From assembly GCF_050749815.1 (NCBI RefSeq), contig NZ_CP192735.1:1240001-1304000 (forward strand): DNA of 64,000 bases, read 5' to 3'. The DNA comes from Dyella_A sp050749815 (GTDB lineage Bacteria; Pseudomonadota; Gammaproteobacteria; Xanthomonadales; Rhodanobacteraceae). Of this stretch, positions 18,978-31,141 are shown one piece after another (position 1 is the stretch's first letter; each line of letters starts with the position of its first letter). A program made the position numbers and the translations under genes. The notes under the pieces are model-generated. The model made no database searches. It saw nothing but the letters and a program-made list of their open reading frames with translations, and was not told the DNA's origin.

Positions 18978-19513
18978 GGCGCCACCGGGTGGGTGGCCAC
19001 CGGTTCGAGATCGTGCAGCAGATCGGCCAGCCGATGCGGGTCGCAGCGCGGGTCGTCGGTATCCACCACCACGAAAAAGCCGTCCTGGCTGGCCAGTGCG
19101 AACGGCTCGACGTTGAACGCCGGGTGGTACCAGCGAGGCAGGCGATTGGCGATCAGCATGGCGAGCACGGCGAAGCCGGCGGTGAACAGCAGCGTCATCT
19201 CCAGCGCCGCCGGCACGAACGCCGGCCAGCTGGCGTAGGGACGTCCGCCCACCCGCACCGGATAGTCGATCACCGCCGAGTAGTACTGCAGCGCCAGCGT
19301 GCCGAGCCCGCCGCACAGCCCACCGAGCAGTGCCGCCCAGGGAACTACCCGGCGGCGACGCGGCGGCAGCAGTTCGGCCAGGCCCGGCACGGCCAGCGGT
19401 GCGTACGCGTGCAGTCGCCGTACGCCCACCGCGCGCAGCCGCTGCACGGCCTGCAGCAGCGTATCGGCATCCGCCAGCTGCACCATCCATCCGCACGGGC
19501 TCGACGGCGTCAT
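18974..19513 (-). CDS. actD: Alternative complex III subunit ActD (DUF3341)
   Basis: 179 residues with two membrane helices separated by a short periplasmic loop and a C-terminal region containing FVVVDTDDPRCDPHRLADLL, typical of DUF3341/ActD. The segment YPVRVGGRPYASWPAFVPAALEMT matches the conserved loop (given in part: YASWPAFVPAALE). It overlaps ActC and ActE by 4 nt. ActD is a membrane subunit without cofactors. Confidence 0.92.
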   Translation of the reverse strand: MTPSSPCGWMVQLADADTLLQAVQRLRAVGVRRLHAYAPLAVPGLAELLPPRRRRVVPWAALLGGLCGGLGTLALQYYSAVIDYPVRVGGRPYASWPAFVPAALEMTLLFTAGFAVLAMLIANRLPRWYHPAFNVEPFALASQDGFFVVVDTDDPRCDPHRLADLLHDLEPVATHPVAP

Positions 19514-20879
19514 CGCACGGCTCCGCCACGGGCGTGGATCAACTTGCGCAGCTCGAACATCGAGAGCATCGGCACCCAGCGCAGCAGGATCAGCAGCAGC
19601 AGGAAGAACAGCCCGATCGACCCGGCGAGGAAGGCCAGATCCCACATCGTGGGATAGAACATGCCCCAGGACGAGGGCAGCGCGCCGTGGTAAAGGCTGT
19701 TGAGGATCAGCAGCAGACGCTCGAACCACATGCCGATCAGCACCAGGATCCCGATCATCATCAGTGCCGTGCGGTTGCGCCGCACGCGCGGCGACCACAA
19801 GGCCTGGATCGACACCACGTTGCAGCCGACGATCAGCCAGAACATCCAGGCGTAGGCGCCGAACAGGCGGTCCTTCGCCTCGGCGATCTCGAAGCGATCC
19901 ATGCTGTAGAACGCGGTGAACAGCTCGGTGGCGTAGCTGTAGCCCACCACCAACCCTGCGGCGAGCATCAGCCGGGCCAGGTTGTCCAGGTGGCGCTCGG
20001 TGATGTACGCCTCCAGGTGGTACCAGCGGCGCAGCGGAATGCCCAACACCAGCGCCATCGCGAAGCCGGAGAACAGTGCCCCGGCGATGAAGAACGGCGG
20101 GAACAGCGTGGAGTGCCAGCCCGGCAGCAGGCCCTCGGAAAAATCCAGCGCCACCATGCTGTGCACCGAGAACACCAGCGGCACCGACAAGCCCGCCAGC
20201 ACCAGGCTCAGCCGCTCGTAGCGCGCCCAATGCCCGGCGTCCCCGCGCCAGCCGAGCGCGAACAAGCCGTACGTCACCTGCTTCCAGTACGGGCGGGCGC
20301 GGTCGCGCAGCGTCGCCAGATCGGGGATCAGCCCCACGTACCAGTACATCAGCGATACCAGCAGGTAGGCCACGATGGCGAAGAAATCCCACAGCAGCGA
20401 ACTGCGCCACTGCGGCCACACGCCCATTCGGTTGGGGTACGGCATCAGCCAGTAGAAGAACCACGGCCGGCCCAGGTGCAGGATCGGGAAGATGCCCGAC
20501 ACCGACACCGCGCACACGGTCATCGACTCGGCAAAGCGGTTGAGCCCGGAGCGCCAGTCCTGCCGCGTCAAGTAGAGCCCTGCGGAAATGAAGGTGCCGC
20601 CCATGCCGATGGCGATCCACCACACGTAGTTGGTGATGGCAAAGGCCCATGCGGCCGGAATGTTCAGCCCCCAGATGCCCACGCCCTTGAGCAGCAGCCG
20701 CCAGATTCCCGCGGCCAGCACGCCGGTGAGCAGCAGTGCGATGGCGAAGCAGATCAGCCAGGTCCGCCCGGCCGAGCGTTCCAGCACCAGGTCGCTGGTA
20801 TGCGCGGTGACATCGGCCATCGTGGCGCGCGGGTCGATCGCCGGTGCGGCGGCGCCATCCACTCGCGGGTCCAGCGTGC

Positions 20880-20883
<4 letters not shown>
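19510..20883 (-). CDS. actC: Alternative complex III quinol-binding subunit ActC (NrfD-like)
   Basis: 457 residues with about ten membrane helices, homologous to NrfD/PsrC-type membrane subunits. Recognisable features are AITNYVWWIAIGMGGTFISA, GRPWFFYWLMPYPN and FSVHSMVALDF. ActC carries the quinol oxidation site. I chose the GTG at 20883 because it overlaps the ActB stop in a GTGA like the other operon junctions. A longer upstream frame is shadow of ActB. Confidence 0.94.
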
Positions 20884-23860
<2,977 letters not shown>

Positions 23861-23864
<4 letters not shown>

Positions 23865-24508
23865 CGGTGACATACCGAGCAGTCGGTGAGCCGCGAGGTG
23901 TGGATGTCGTAGCGGTGGATCAGCGCCAGCCCCAGCGTCTGCTGATGCTCCGGCTGCCAGGCCAGGTCGAACACCTTCGAGCGCGGTCGCAGGTACCGCT
24001 GCGGCGCGCGATGACATTGCAGGCACCACTGCATCGACAGCGACGCGGTGCGCCGCATCAGCGGCATGCGGTCGACCCGCCCGTGGCAGCTCACGCAGCC
24101 CACGCCCTTGGCCACGTGGATGCTGTGGTTGAAGTAGACGAAATCGGGTAGCTGGTTAACCCGGTTCCACTGCAGCGGCACGTGCGTCTGCCAGCTGCGC
24201 ACTAGCGGGCGCAGCATCGGTTGGTCGGTGAACAGCTGCGAGTGACAGGTCATGCAGGTGGAGATCGGTGGCATGCCGGCGTAGGCGGAAGTCTCGACCG
24301 TGCTGTGGCAGTAGCGGCAGTCCAGGCCCACCTCGCCCACGTGGTGCGCGTGACTGAACGGCACCGGCTGGTTGACCGCCGCATCACGCGCGTGCGGCTC
24401 GGCGTTGAGCGCACGCCACCCGGCGAACGCGCCGCCGGCGGTCAGCACCAGCGCGAACAAGGCGAGCAGCACATACAGGCCCGCCCGCGGCGAGAACACC
24501 TGGCTCAT
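23861..24508 (-). CDS. actA: Alternative complex III pentaheme cytochrome ActA
   Basis: 215 residues with one N-terminal membrane anchor (LYVLLALFALVLTAGGAF) and five CxxCH heme motifs: CRYCH, CMTCH, CVSCH, CLQCH and CSVCH, exactly the number expected for ActA. First gene of the ActABCDEF-oxidase operon; the closest upstream gene ends 40 nt away on the same strand, so the promoter may lie there or before 25046. Confidence 0.95.
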
Positions 24509-24548
24509 GCCACGGGCGCGAGTCGATCGGGTGGGAGCGAACGCGCGC

Positions 24549-25046
24549 TCACGTCATTACCGTGGGGCGATCGAACGGCAGATGGACGGCCCGTGTCGCC
24601 GAGACGGCGGCGATCGCGGCGGGCAGGATTTCCTCCTCGCCGTCGATCACTACCAGGATGCGTCCCTGCGCGATCTCGTCCTCGAACGCGCGACGCACCG
24701 GATCGGGCACGGTCGAGCCGGCGAGCGCCGACGACCAGGTCCCCAGCGACGCGCCAGCCAGGCCCAGGCCGACCACACCGGCCACGGTGATGCCGATGGG
24801 CGCGGCGACCACCGCCACCAGTCCGGCGAGCAGGCCGACCACGCCGCCACCCACGGCGCCACGCACCGCGGCGGGATAGAAGTCGCCGTCGGCCACCTTG
24901 CGGTCGTCGGGGATGCTTTCCACCTCGATGTCCGAACGGGCGATCAGCGAGATGTCGTCGTTGGCGATGCCGGACGCACGGGCGGCGTGCATCGCCTCGC
25001 GAACGACGGACATATCGGTGGCGCTGAACACGGCGCGTCTTTTCAT
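24549..25046 (-). CDS. Glycine-zipper membrane protein, unknown function
   Basis: 165 residues. A short soluble N-terminus with an (AVFSATDMSVVREAMHAARA) acidic-helical pattern is followed by a Gly/Ala/Val-rich double hydrophobic stretch (AAVRGAVGGGVVGLLAGLVA, then IGITVAGVVGLGLAGASLG) and a soluble C-terminus (RILVVIDGEEEILPAAIAAV). The layout resembles general-stress membrane proteins of the DUF1269 kind, but I cannot assign a family firmly. Start ATG at 25046 has GGGAG upstream. It precedes actA by 40 nt on the same strand and could be the first gene of that transcript. Confidence 0.7.
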   Translation of the reverse strand: MKRRAVFSATDMSVVREAMHAARASGIANDDISLIARSDIEVESIPDDRKVADGDFYPAAVRGAVGGGVVGLLAGLVAVVAAPIGITVAGVVGLGLAGASLGTWSSALAGSTVPDPVRRAFEDEIAQGRILVVIDGEEEILPAAIAAVSATRAVHLPFDRPTVMT

Positions 25047-25339
25047 GGCGGGCTCCCGTTGTTGTCGTTACGCCATCGGAGAACCCCCGGACGCGGATCG
25101 CCGCAGCGCGAGGCCTCGGTGGGCGCGAACAGAGGTGATGTGCGCTGTGCCAGAACTCTACGCAGCGGGAAGTGGAGCGAAGATCAACAGCGGATGAAGG
25201 TGACGCCCCATCGCGCCTTGCGATGCGCGCATCGCATGGCGATGTCCTCATCGGCTCAACCGGTGCGCCGGCGCACTCACGTTCCGGCGACTGCGGCGGA
25301 TGCTACGTTGCGGCCCCTTCGCCACAATCCTCGCTTTGC

Positions 25340-26194
25340 ATGCTCTCGATGCAGCAGATCCTTCGCCTGGTCCGGAAGGTGTTCTCCGGCTTCTGGGACG
25401 ACGAACTCTTTACCCGCGCCGCCGCGCTCGCTTTCTACTCGGCGTTCTCCTTCGCGCCGGTGCTCGTGCTGTTTCTGTGGGCAGTGTCGGCGGTGCGCCC
25501 GGGGATGGAGCAGCAGCTCACCCAGACGATGGCCGCCATCGTCGGCAACGACGGCGCCGCCGCGGCGCGGCTGGTGATCCAGAGCGCACGCGAACGGCCG
25601 CAACTCGGGCATCTGCTGGGCGTGGTCGGACTGGGCATTACCCTGTTCAGTGCCTCGGCGGTGTTCGCACAGATGCAGAGCACGCTCAACCGTGTGTGGG
25701 ACATCGAATCGCGCCCGGGCAAGGCGGTCACCGGCTGGCTGCTGGCACGCGCCCGCGCGATCGGCGTGCTGGTGGGCGTCGGCTTTCTGGTGATCGTCTC
25801 GTTCGCGCTTACCGCGCTGATCAGCCTGGTGGTACCCAGTGGCAGCCTCGGCTGGCTGGCACTGGAGAATGCGGCGGCCGCGCTGGTGTTGTGGATTGCG
25901 TTCGGCGCGATGTACCGCTTTTTGCCCGATGCGCAGATCGCGTGGCGCGACGCAGTGCGCGGTGGAGCACTGACCTCGCTGCTGTTCATGGCCGGCAAGT
26001 TTCTCATCGCCATGTACATCGAGCGCTCCAAGATAGGCGGCGCCTACGGACCGGCCAGCGCCATCGTGGTGCTGCTGATGTGGGTCTACTACGCCTCGCT
26101 GATCGTGTTGATGGGCGCCGAGCTCAGCCACGGCCTGGCCCAGGTGCGCGGCGAACGCGAGCGGCCGGCGGCGCATGCCAGGTCCACGCAGTGA
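25340..26194 (+). CDS. YihY/BrkB-family inner-membrane protein
   Basis: 284 residues with about six membrane helices. Family points: the N-terminal DDELFTRAAALAFYSAFSFAP, the central ALNRVWDIE-like STLNRVWDIESRPG, and LPDAQIAWRDAVRGGALTSL. YihY/BrkB proteins are inner-membrane proteins once mis-called ribonuclease BN; their function is unresolved. The start is taken as the ATG at 25340, nine nt before an in-frame ATG at 25349. The 293-nt divergent region to the left shows no motif I recognise. Confidence 0.88.
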   Translation: MLSMQQILRLVRKVFSGFWDDELFTRAAALAFYSAFSFAPVLVLFLWAVSAVRPGMEQQLTQTMAAIVGNDGAAAARLVIQSARERPQLGHLLGVVGLGITLFSASAVFAQMQSTLNRVWDIESRPGKAVTGWLLARARAIGVLVGVGFLVIVSFALTALISLVVPSGSLGWLALENAAAALVLWIAFGAMYRFLPDAQIAWRDAVRGGALTSLLFMAGKFLIAMYIERSKIGGAYGPASAIVVLLMWVYYASLIVLMGAELSHGLAQVRGERERPAAHARSTQ

Positions 26195-26231
26195 CGAGGC
26201 TCGCGCCCGCTCCTCATAGGAGAACGCGGCG

Positions 26232-27578
26232 ATGAGCCTCACCGCATGGATCGCCGCCTTCGGCGTACTGCTGCTCGGCGCGGGGCTCACCTCAGGCTGG
26301 ATCCGGCGCCTGCCGATCACCTCGTTCTGGCTGTTCCTCGGTGCCGGCATCATCGCCGGGCCCTGGTTTCTCGACGTGGTGTGGCTGGATTTTCCGGAGC
26401 ACCCTGGCTGGTTGGCGATCGCAAGCGAGTTGGCGCTGGTGGTGTCGCTGTTCATCGGCGGGCTCAACCTGCGGGTGGGCTTTCGCAACATGGCGTGGCG
26501 CACCGGCTGGCGCCTCGCCTTCCCGGCCATGCTGGTGTGCATTGCCGGAGTCTGCCTCGCGATGCACTGTATCTTCGGCACCGGTTGGGCGGTGGCGCTG
26601 ATCTGCGCCGCGATGATCGCCCCGACCGACCCAGTGCTGGCCGGCATGATCACCGTGGGCGACGCCAACGACCGCGACGCGATGCGCGGCGCGCTGTCGG
26701 TCGAGGCCGGCCTCAACGACGGCGCGGCGCTGCCCTTCCTCGTGCTCGCGCTGATGCTGCTGGATCACCCCGAGGGCGTTTCCATCGCTGCGATCGGACA
26801 CTGGCTGTTGAGCGAGGTGGTGTGGGCGCTGCCGGTGGGGCTGGCGGTGGGTGGCAGCCTTGGGTTCGGGCTGGGCCTGCTCGGCACCCGGGCGAAGGCG
26901 ATCACCAACGACACGGCACCCAGCGACTTCCTGGCCCTGGCGATCGTGATGCTTTCCTACGCAATAACCGAGTGGCTGTCGGCATCGGTATTTCTCGCCG
27001 CGTTCGCCGCTGGCGTGGGGCTGCGTCGCGCCGAGCTGCTGATCGTGGCGCGGCATCCGCGCAAGCGCGCCTCCAAGGACCAACCGGACGACGTGCATCC
27101 GCCGGCAGAGTTTCTGGTGGATCGCTCCGGCCGCAGCGACAACCCGCTGGGTCCGACCGAATCGATCGGCCTGGTGGTGTCCGATGCGCTCTCGTTCGGC
27201 GACACGCTCGAGCGCATCCTCGCTGCCAGCCTGGTGTTCGCCACCGGCGCGGCGCTGGCCAAGCACTGGAGCCTGCAGGCGATCGCGGTGGCGCTGCTGC
27301 TGTTCGCACTGATCCGGCCCGCGTCGGTCTACCTTGCCACCATCGGCGTGGGCGTACCGCGGCCACGCCGCCTGCTGATGGGCTGGCTGGGCGTGCGCGG
27401 CATCGGCACCGTCAACTACCTTGCCTACGCGCTCACCCACGGCCTGGAGGGCGACGATGCCGCCATGGTCACGGCCCTGGCCGTCACCACCGTGGTACTC
27501 AGCGTGATTCTGCACGGCGCCACGGCGCAGCCCTTGATGCGCTGGCGTGGACGGCGCATCCGCGCGCGCACCGGCTGA
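26232..27578 (+). CDS. Cation:proton antiporter (CPA1/NhaP type)
   Basis: 448 residues, about 12 membrane helices. The antiporter core reads AAMIAPTDPVLAGMITVGD and LSVEAGLNDGAALPFLVLAL, with the TDP and END-like acidic residues of the CPA1 family (here GLNDG). A cytosolic loop rich in charged residues (RKRASKDQPDDVHPPAEF) interrupts the second half. It exports Na+ or K+ in exchange for protons at the inner membrane. AGGAG lies 8 nt before ATG. Confidence 0.92.
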   Translation: MSLTAWIAAFGVLLLGAGLTSGWIRRLPITSFWLFLGAGIIAGPWFLDVVWLDFPEHPGWLAIASELALVVSLFIGGLNLRVGFRNMAWRTGWRLAFPAMLVCIAGVCLAMHCIFGTGWAVALICAAMIAPTDPVLAGMITVGDANDRDAMRGALSVEAGLNDGAALPFLVLALMLLDHPEGVSIAAIGHWLLSEVVWALPVGLAVGGSLGFGLGLLGTRAKAITNDTAPSDFLALAIVMLSYAITEWLSASVFLAAFAAGVGLRRAELLIVARHPRKRASKDQPDDVHPPAEFLVDRSGRSDNPLGPTESIGLVVSDALSFGDTLERILAASLVFATGAALAKHWSLQAIAVALLLFALIRPASVYLATIGVGVPRPRRLLMGWLGVRGIGTVNYLAYALTHGLEGDDAAMVTALAVTTVVLSVILHGATAQPLMRWRGRRIRARTG

Positions 27579-27677
27579 TCCGCGCCCCTACATGGTCCCG
27601 TCCGCCTGCATCCCCTTCGCAGGCTGTTGACCGCAGTTGCGCCGCGACCAGTGCACCGTAGTCGCCCAAGGAGGTGG

Positions 27678-28397
27678 ATGACGATCATGTGGTTGACGAC
27701 AATTGCCCAGATTTCGCTCGCCCTCGCCGTGGCCTGTGCGCTGTGGATCGTGCTGGACATACTGCGCGGCCACCGCCAGCCGATGGCGATCATGCACGTG
27801 GTGTGGCCGGTCACCGCGCTGTATGCCGGACCGTTGGGGCTGTGGGCGTATTGGCGCTGGGGACGGCCACGCGCCCGCAACGCAGCCCAGCATGACGACA
27901 GCAAATCGCCCGGCGAATCGCACCAGGGAACCCAGGGCGACAACAAGGAAAAGCCCTCGCCACAGAGCGTGGCGCTGGCCGCCAGCCACTGTGGCAGCGG
28001 CTGCACCTTGGGCGACCTGCTCGTCGAATCGCTGCTGCTCGCCTTCCCCGTCGTCTGGTTCGGCAGCGAGCTGCTCACCGGCTGGTTGCTCGACTACGTC
28101 GCCGCCTTCGTCATCGGCATCGCCTTCCAGTACTTCACCATCAAGCCGATGACCGACCAGTCGCCCGGCCAGGCGTTCGTCTCGGCGCTGAAGGCCGACA
28201 CCCTCTCGCTGACGGCGTGGCAGGTGGGCATGTATGGATGGATGGCGATCGCGATCTTCCTGATCTTCGGCCACCGGCTGGACAAGAGCACGCCGGTGTT
28301 CTGGTTCATGATGCAGATCGCCATGCTGTGCGGCTTCCTCGCCGCCTATCCAGTGAACGCCTGGCTGCTCCGGCGCGGCATCAAGGAAGCGATGTAG
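27678..28397 (+). CDS. DUF4396 membrane protein
   Basis: 239 residues with two N-terminal helices, a charged linker (AAQHDDSKSPGESHQGTQGD), then the DUF4396 domain SHCGSGCTLGDLLVES, where the conserved His and Cys residues could bind a metal, followed by three more helices (GWLLDYVAAFVIGIAFQYFT and others). AAGGAGG precedes the ATG at 27678 by only three nt; an ATG at 27687 would have better spacing. Function unknown. It stands 99 nt after the antiporter. Confidence 0.83.
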   Translation: MTIMWLTTIAQISLALAVACALWIVLDILRGHRQPMAIMHVVWPVTALYAGPLGLWAYWRWGRPRARNAAQHDDSKSPGESHQGTQGDNKEKPSPQSVALAASHCGSGCTLGDLLVESLLLAFPVVWFGSELLTGWLLDYVAAFVIGIAFQYFTIKPMTDQSPGQAFVSALKADTLSLTAWQVGMYGWMAIAIFLIFGHRLDKSTPVFWFMMQIAMLCGFLAAYPVNAWLLRRGIKEAM

Positions 28398-28436
28398 CGT
28401 CAACCTTGTCAGCGCGCCTGGCCATCGCTGCGTTTC

Positions 28437-28450
28437 TTGACCCAGCTCAA
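28437..28450. promoter_or_regulatory. Weak FNR-like box before SQR gene
   Basis: TTGAC-CCAG-CTCAA matches the FNR/ANR pattern TTGAY-N4-RTCAA at nine of ten positions. It is centred 64.5 nt before the ATG of the sulfide:quinone oxidoreductase gene, the same distance as stronger boxes have to their genes further right. Treat as a candidate because the right half deviates. Confidence 0.4.
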
Positions 28451-28507
28451 CAGCTCTCCGCCCGCTTGCACCCAAGCTTGGATCACGTAGCAAGCGAGGC
28501 GTGAGCC

Positions 28508-29797
28508 ATGGCACGGATCATTGTTCTGGGTGCGGGGTTGGGCGGCATCTCGGCCGCCTACGACATCAAGGCGGCGGTGGGTGCTGGCCACCAGGTGCGA
28601 CTGGTCGGCGATGGCCCCTATTTCAACTTCACCCCATCCAACCCGTGGGTGGCGGTGGGCTGGCGCGAGCCGGCGAAGATCCGCGTGGAGGTGCGCGAGC
28701 CGCTGCAGAAGCAGGGCATAGAGTTCAGCGGGGTGCCGGCGAAGGCGATCCTGCCGGCCGAGAACCGCCTGCAGCTGGCCGACGGGCAGGTGCTCGAGTA
28801 CGACTACCTGGTGATCACTACCGGTCCGCGCTTGGCCTTCGACGAAGTGCCCGGCTTCGGCCCCGAGGGCGGCTTCACCCAGTCGGTGTGCACCGGCCCG
28901 CATGCCGAGACCGCGTGGACCGCCTACAAGGCGTTCCTGGAGAACCCCGGCCCGCTCGTGGTGGGCGCGGTACAAGGTGCCAGCTGCTAGGGCCCGGCCT
29001 ACGAATTCGCGATGATCGTGGACGCCGACCTGCGCCGTCGCAAGCTGCGCGACCGCGTGCCGATCACCTACGTCACCGCCGAGCCGTACATCGGCCACAT
29101 GGGCCTGGGCGGCGTGGGCGATTCGAAGGGCCTGCTGGAATCGGCGCTGCGCCAGCGCGACATCCGCTGGGTCACCAACGCCAAGGTCAGCGCCATCGAA
29201 GCGGGCCAGATCAAGCTCGATGAGCTCGACGCCAAGGGCGGCGTGGCCCACACCCACGTGCTGCCGTTCCACTACGCGATGCTGATTCCCGCGTTCACCG
29301 GCGTCGATGCGGTGCGCAATGTGGCCGGCCTCACCAACCCGCGCGGCTTCGTGCTGATCGACCAGCACCAGCGCAATCCCACCTACCCCAACATCTTCGC
29401 CGCCGGCGTATGCGTGGCGATCCCCCCGGTGGAAACCACGCCGGTGCCCACCGGCGCGCCCAAGACCGGCTTCATGATCGAGTCGATGGTGAGCGCCATC
29501 GCCGAGAACCTGCGCGACGAGCTGGCCGGCAAGGCGCCGCACGCGCAGGCGACCTGGAACGCCGTGTGCCTGGCCGACATGGGCGAGACCGGCGCGGCCT
29601 TCGTCGCCCTGCCGCAGATTCCCCCGCGCAACGTGGCGTGGGTGAAGAAGGGCAAATGGGTGCGGCTGGCCAAGGTCGCCTTCGAAAAATACTTCCTGCA
29701 GAAGGTGCGTACCGGGCGCACCCATCCGGTGGTGGAGACCTACGTGCTCAAGGCGTTGGGCATCCATTCGCTGAAGCCGCCGCGCGCCGGCCATTGA
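28508..29797 (+). pseudogene. Sulfide:quinone oxidoreductase, interrupted by in-frame TAG
   Basis: The frame runs from ATG 28508 to TGA 29797, about 429 codons, but codon 161 is TAG (28988-28990). Both sides are perfectly colinear with sulfide:quinone oxidoreductases of the Acidithiobacillus type: N-terminal FAD motif IIVLGAGLGGISAAYDI, PSNPWV, Cys128 (SVCTGPHAE), Cys160 (QGASC), then GPAYEFAMIVDAD, IPPVETTPVPTGAPKTGFM, and the third catalytic cysteine in WNAVCLADMG (about residue 354). In relatives I remember the residue after Cys160 is Phe (SCFGPAYE). No frame shift is present. The enzyme oxidises sulfide and reduces quinone at the membrane; here only readthrough would make an active protein. 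Could be a recent nonsense mutation, an assembly error or suppressed stop. Confidence 0.88.
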
Positions 29798-29812
29798 CCC
29801 TGGAGGACTGCC

Positions 29813-29992
29813 ATGAACATCGACCGCATCGTCTTTGCGTTCGCCGGCTCCATGGTGCTGATCAGCATCGTGCTCAGCCTCGCCGTATCGCCCTGGTGGC
29901 TCGTGCTGACCGGTTTCGTGGGCGCCAACCTGCTGCAGTCGGCCTTCACCGGCTTCTGCCCGCTGGCCTGGCTGCTGGCGCGCTTCGGGTGA
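29813..29992 (+). CDS. DUF2892 (YgaP-like) two-helix membrane protein
   Basis: 59 residues, shorter than usual ORF cutoffs: MNIDRIVFAFAGSMVLISIV, then SPWWLVLTGFVGANLLQSAF and TGFCPLAWLLARFG. This is the DUF2892/YgaP transmembrane hairpin, with the conserved G-F-C-P-L end. GGAGG lies 8 nt before the ATG. It follows the SQR gene by 15 nt and DUF2892 proteins are commonly linked to rhodaneses and sulfide oxidation, supporting a sulfur-detoxification role for the cluster. Confidence 0.9.
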   Translation: MNIDRIVFAFAGSMVLISIVLSLAVSPWWLVLTGFVGANLLQSAFTGFCPLAWLLARFG

Positions 29993-30049
29993 AGCACGGC
30001 AGCGCCTTTCCCGCCTGAGCACGGCCACACCACGCCACGGATTCCAACG

Positions 30050-31141
30050 ATGGGACGGTACCCAAGCAAACTGGCATGGCCGCTGGCCATCGCCATGATC
30101 GTGACGGCGTGCGCCGAGAAGGCCGCGCCACCGCCGCCCCACGGCGCGCCGCCACCGGCGCTGGCCTCGCTGGTGGTCAAGGTGGAAAGCGCGCCACGGC
30201 AGCAGGTGTGGGACGGCACCGTGGAAGCGGTCAACGCCGCCGTGCTGTCGGCCCAGACCAACGCCCGCGTGGTCGAGCTGCCCTACGACGTCAACGACGT
30301 GATACCGGCCGGCGCCGTGCTGGTGCGCTTCAGCGACGTGGAGCAGAAGTCGGCCACGCGCGCGGCGCAGGCGCAGATCGCCGCGGCCCGCGCCACCTTC
30401 GCCAATGCCCGCGTCAACTACGAGCGCATCGCCGCCATCGCCGCCAAGGGGCTGATCGCCAAGGCCGAGCTGGACCAGGCGCTGGCCCAGCGCAACAGCG
30501 CGCAGGCCGCGCTGACCGCGGCCGAAGCGACCTGGCGCCAGGTCGGCATGCAGCAGAACTACACCGAAGTGCGCGCGCCGTATGCCGGCATCATCACGCG
30601 CCGCTACGTGCAGGTGGGCGAGTCGGTGCAATCCGGCCCGCCGGCGCCGCAGCCGCTGATCGCCCTCGCCTCGCTCGCGGATCTGCGGGTGACGGTGCAG
30701 GTGCCGCAGAGCGCGATCGATGCGATTCGCAAGTTTCACGCCGCCGAGATCGTGCTCGACGGCGACCCGCCGCGCCGCGTGGTCGCGAGCAAGGTCACTG
30801 TGTTTCCCTACGCCGACCCGCTCACCCACACCTTCACCGTACGCGCGCAGCTGCCGGGCGAGGACACCGGCCTGTATCCGGGCATGACGGTGAAGGTCGC
30901 CTTCCATACCGGCCAGGCGCAACGGCTGCTGGTGCCGGCCAGCGCCATCGTGCGCCGCGGCGAACTGCAGGGCGTGTACGTGATCGGCGACACCGGCGTA
31001 TCGCTGCGCCAGGTGCGCACCGGCGAACGCTACGGCGAACGGATCGAGGTGCTGGCCGGGCTCGACGGCGGCGAGCGCATCGCCACTGATCCGGCAGCCG
31101 CGGCGCGCAGCCTCGTCGCTTCGCAGGGAGCGGCCCGGTGA
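30050..31141 (+). CDS. RND efflux periplasmic adaptor (membrane fusion) protein
   Basis: 363 residues. Lipoprotein-type signal (AIAMIVTACAEK, lipobox TAC), a biotinyl-lipoyl half-motif (VLSAQTNARVVELPYDVNDV), a coiled-coil hairpin of about residues 100-160 (KSATRAAQAQIAAARATFAN and on), then beta-barrel domains with APYAGIITRRYVQVGESV. Its stop overlaps the GTG of the RND pump by 3 nt. It bridges the inner-membrane pump and an outer-membrane channel; no TolC-like gene is in the window. Confidence 0.92.
   Translation: MGRYPSKLAWPLAIAMIVTACAEKAAPPPPHGAPPPALASLVVKVESAPRQQVWDGTVEAVNAAVLSAQTNARVVELPYDVNDVIPAGAVLVRFSDVEQKSATRAAQAQIAAARATFANARVNYERIAAIAAKGLIAKAELDQALAQRNSAQAALTAAEATWRQVGMQQNYTEVRAPYAGIITRRYVQVGESVQSGPPAPQPLIALASLADLRVTVQVPQSAIDAIRKFHAAEIVLDGDPPRRVVASKVTVFPYADPLTHTFTVRAQLPGEDTGLYPGMTVKVAFHTGQAQRLLVPASAIVRRGELQGVYVIGDTGVSLRQVRTGERYGERIEVLAGLDGGERIATDPAAAARSLVASQGAAR

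Noticed and set aside
25185..25192. Half site GATCAA upstream of the YihY gene as an FNR box
   Set aside because: The left TTGAY partner nine bases upstream is missing, so it is only a half site.
28988..28990. TAG as pyrrolysine or other recoded codon
   Set aside because: TAG is pyrrolysine in some archaea and bacteria, but the residue expected here is Phe in relatives I recall, and no pyl genes are seen in the window. A nonsense change or error is simpler.
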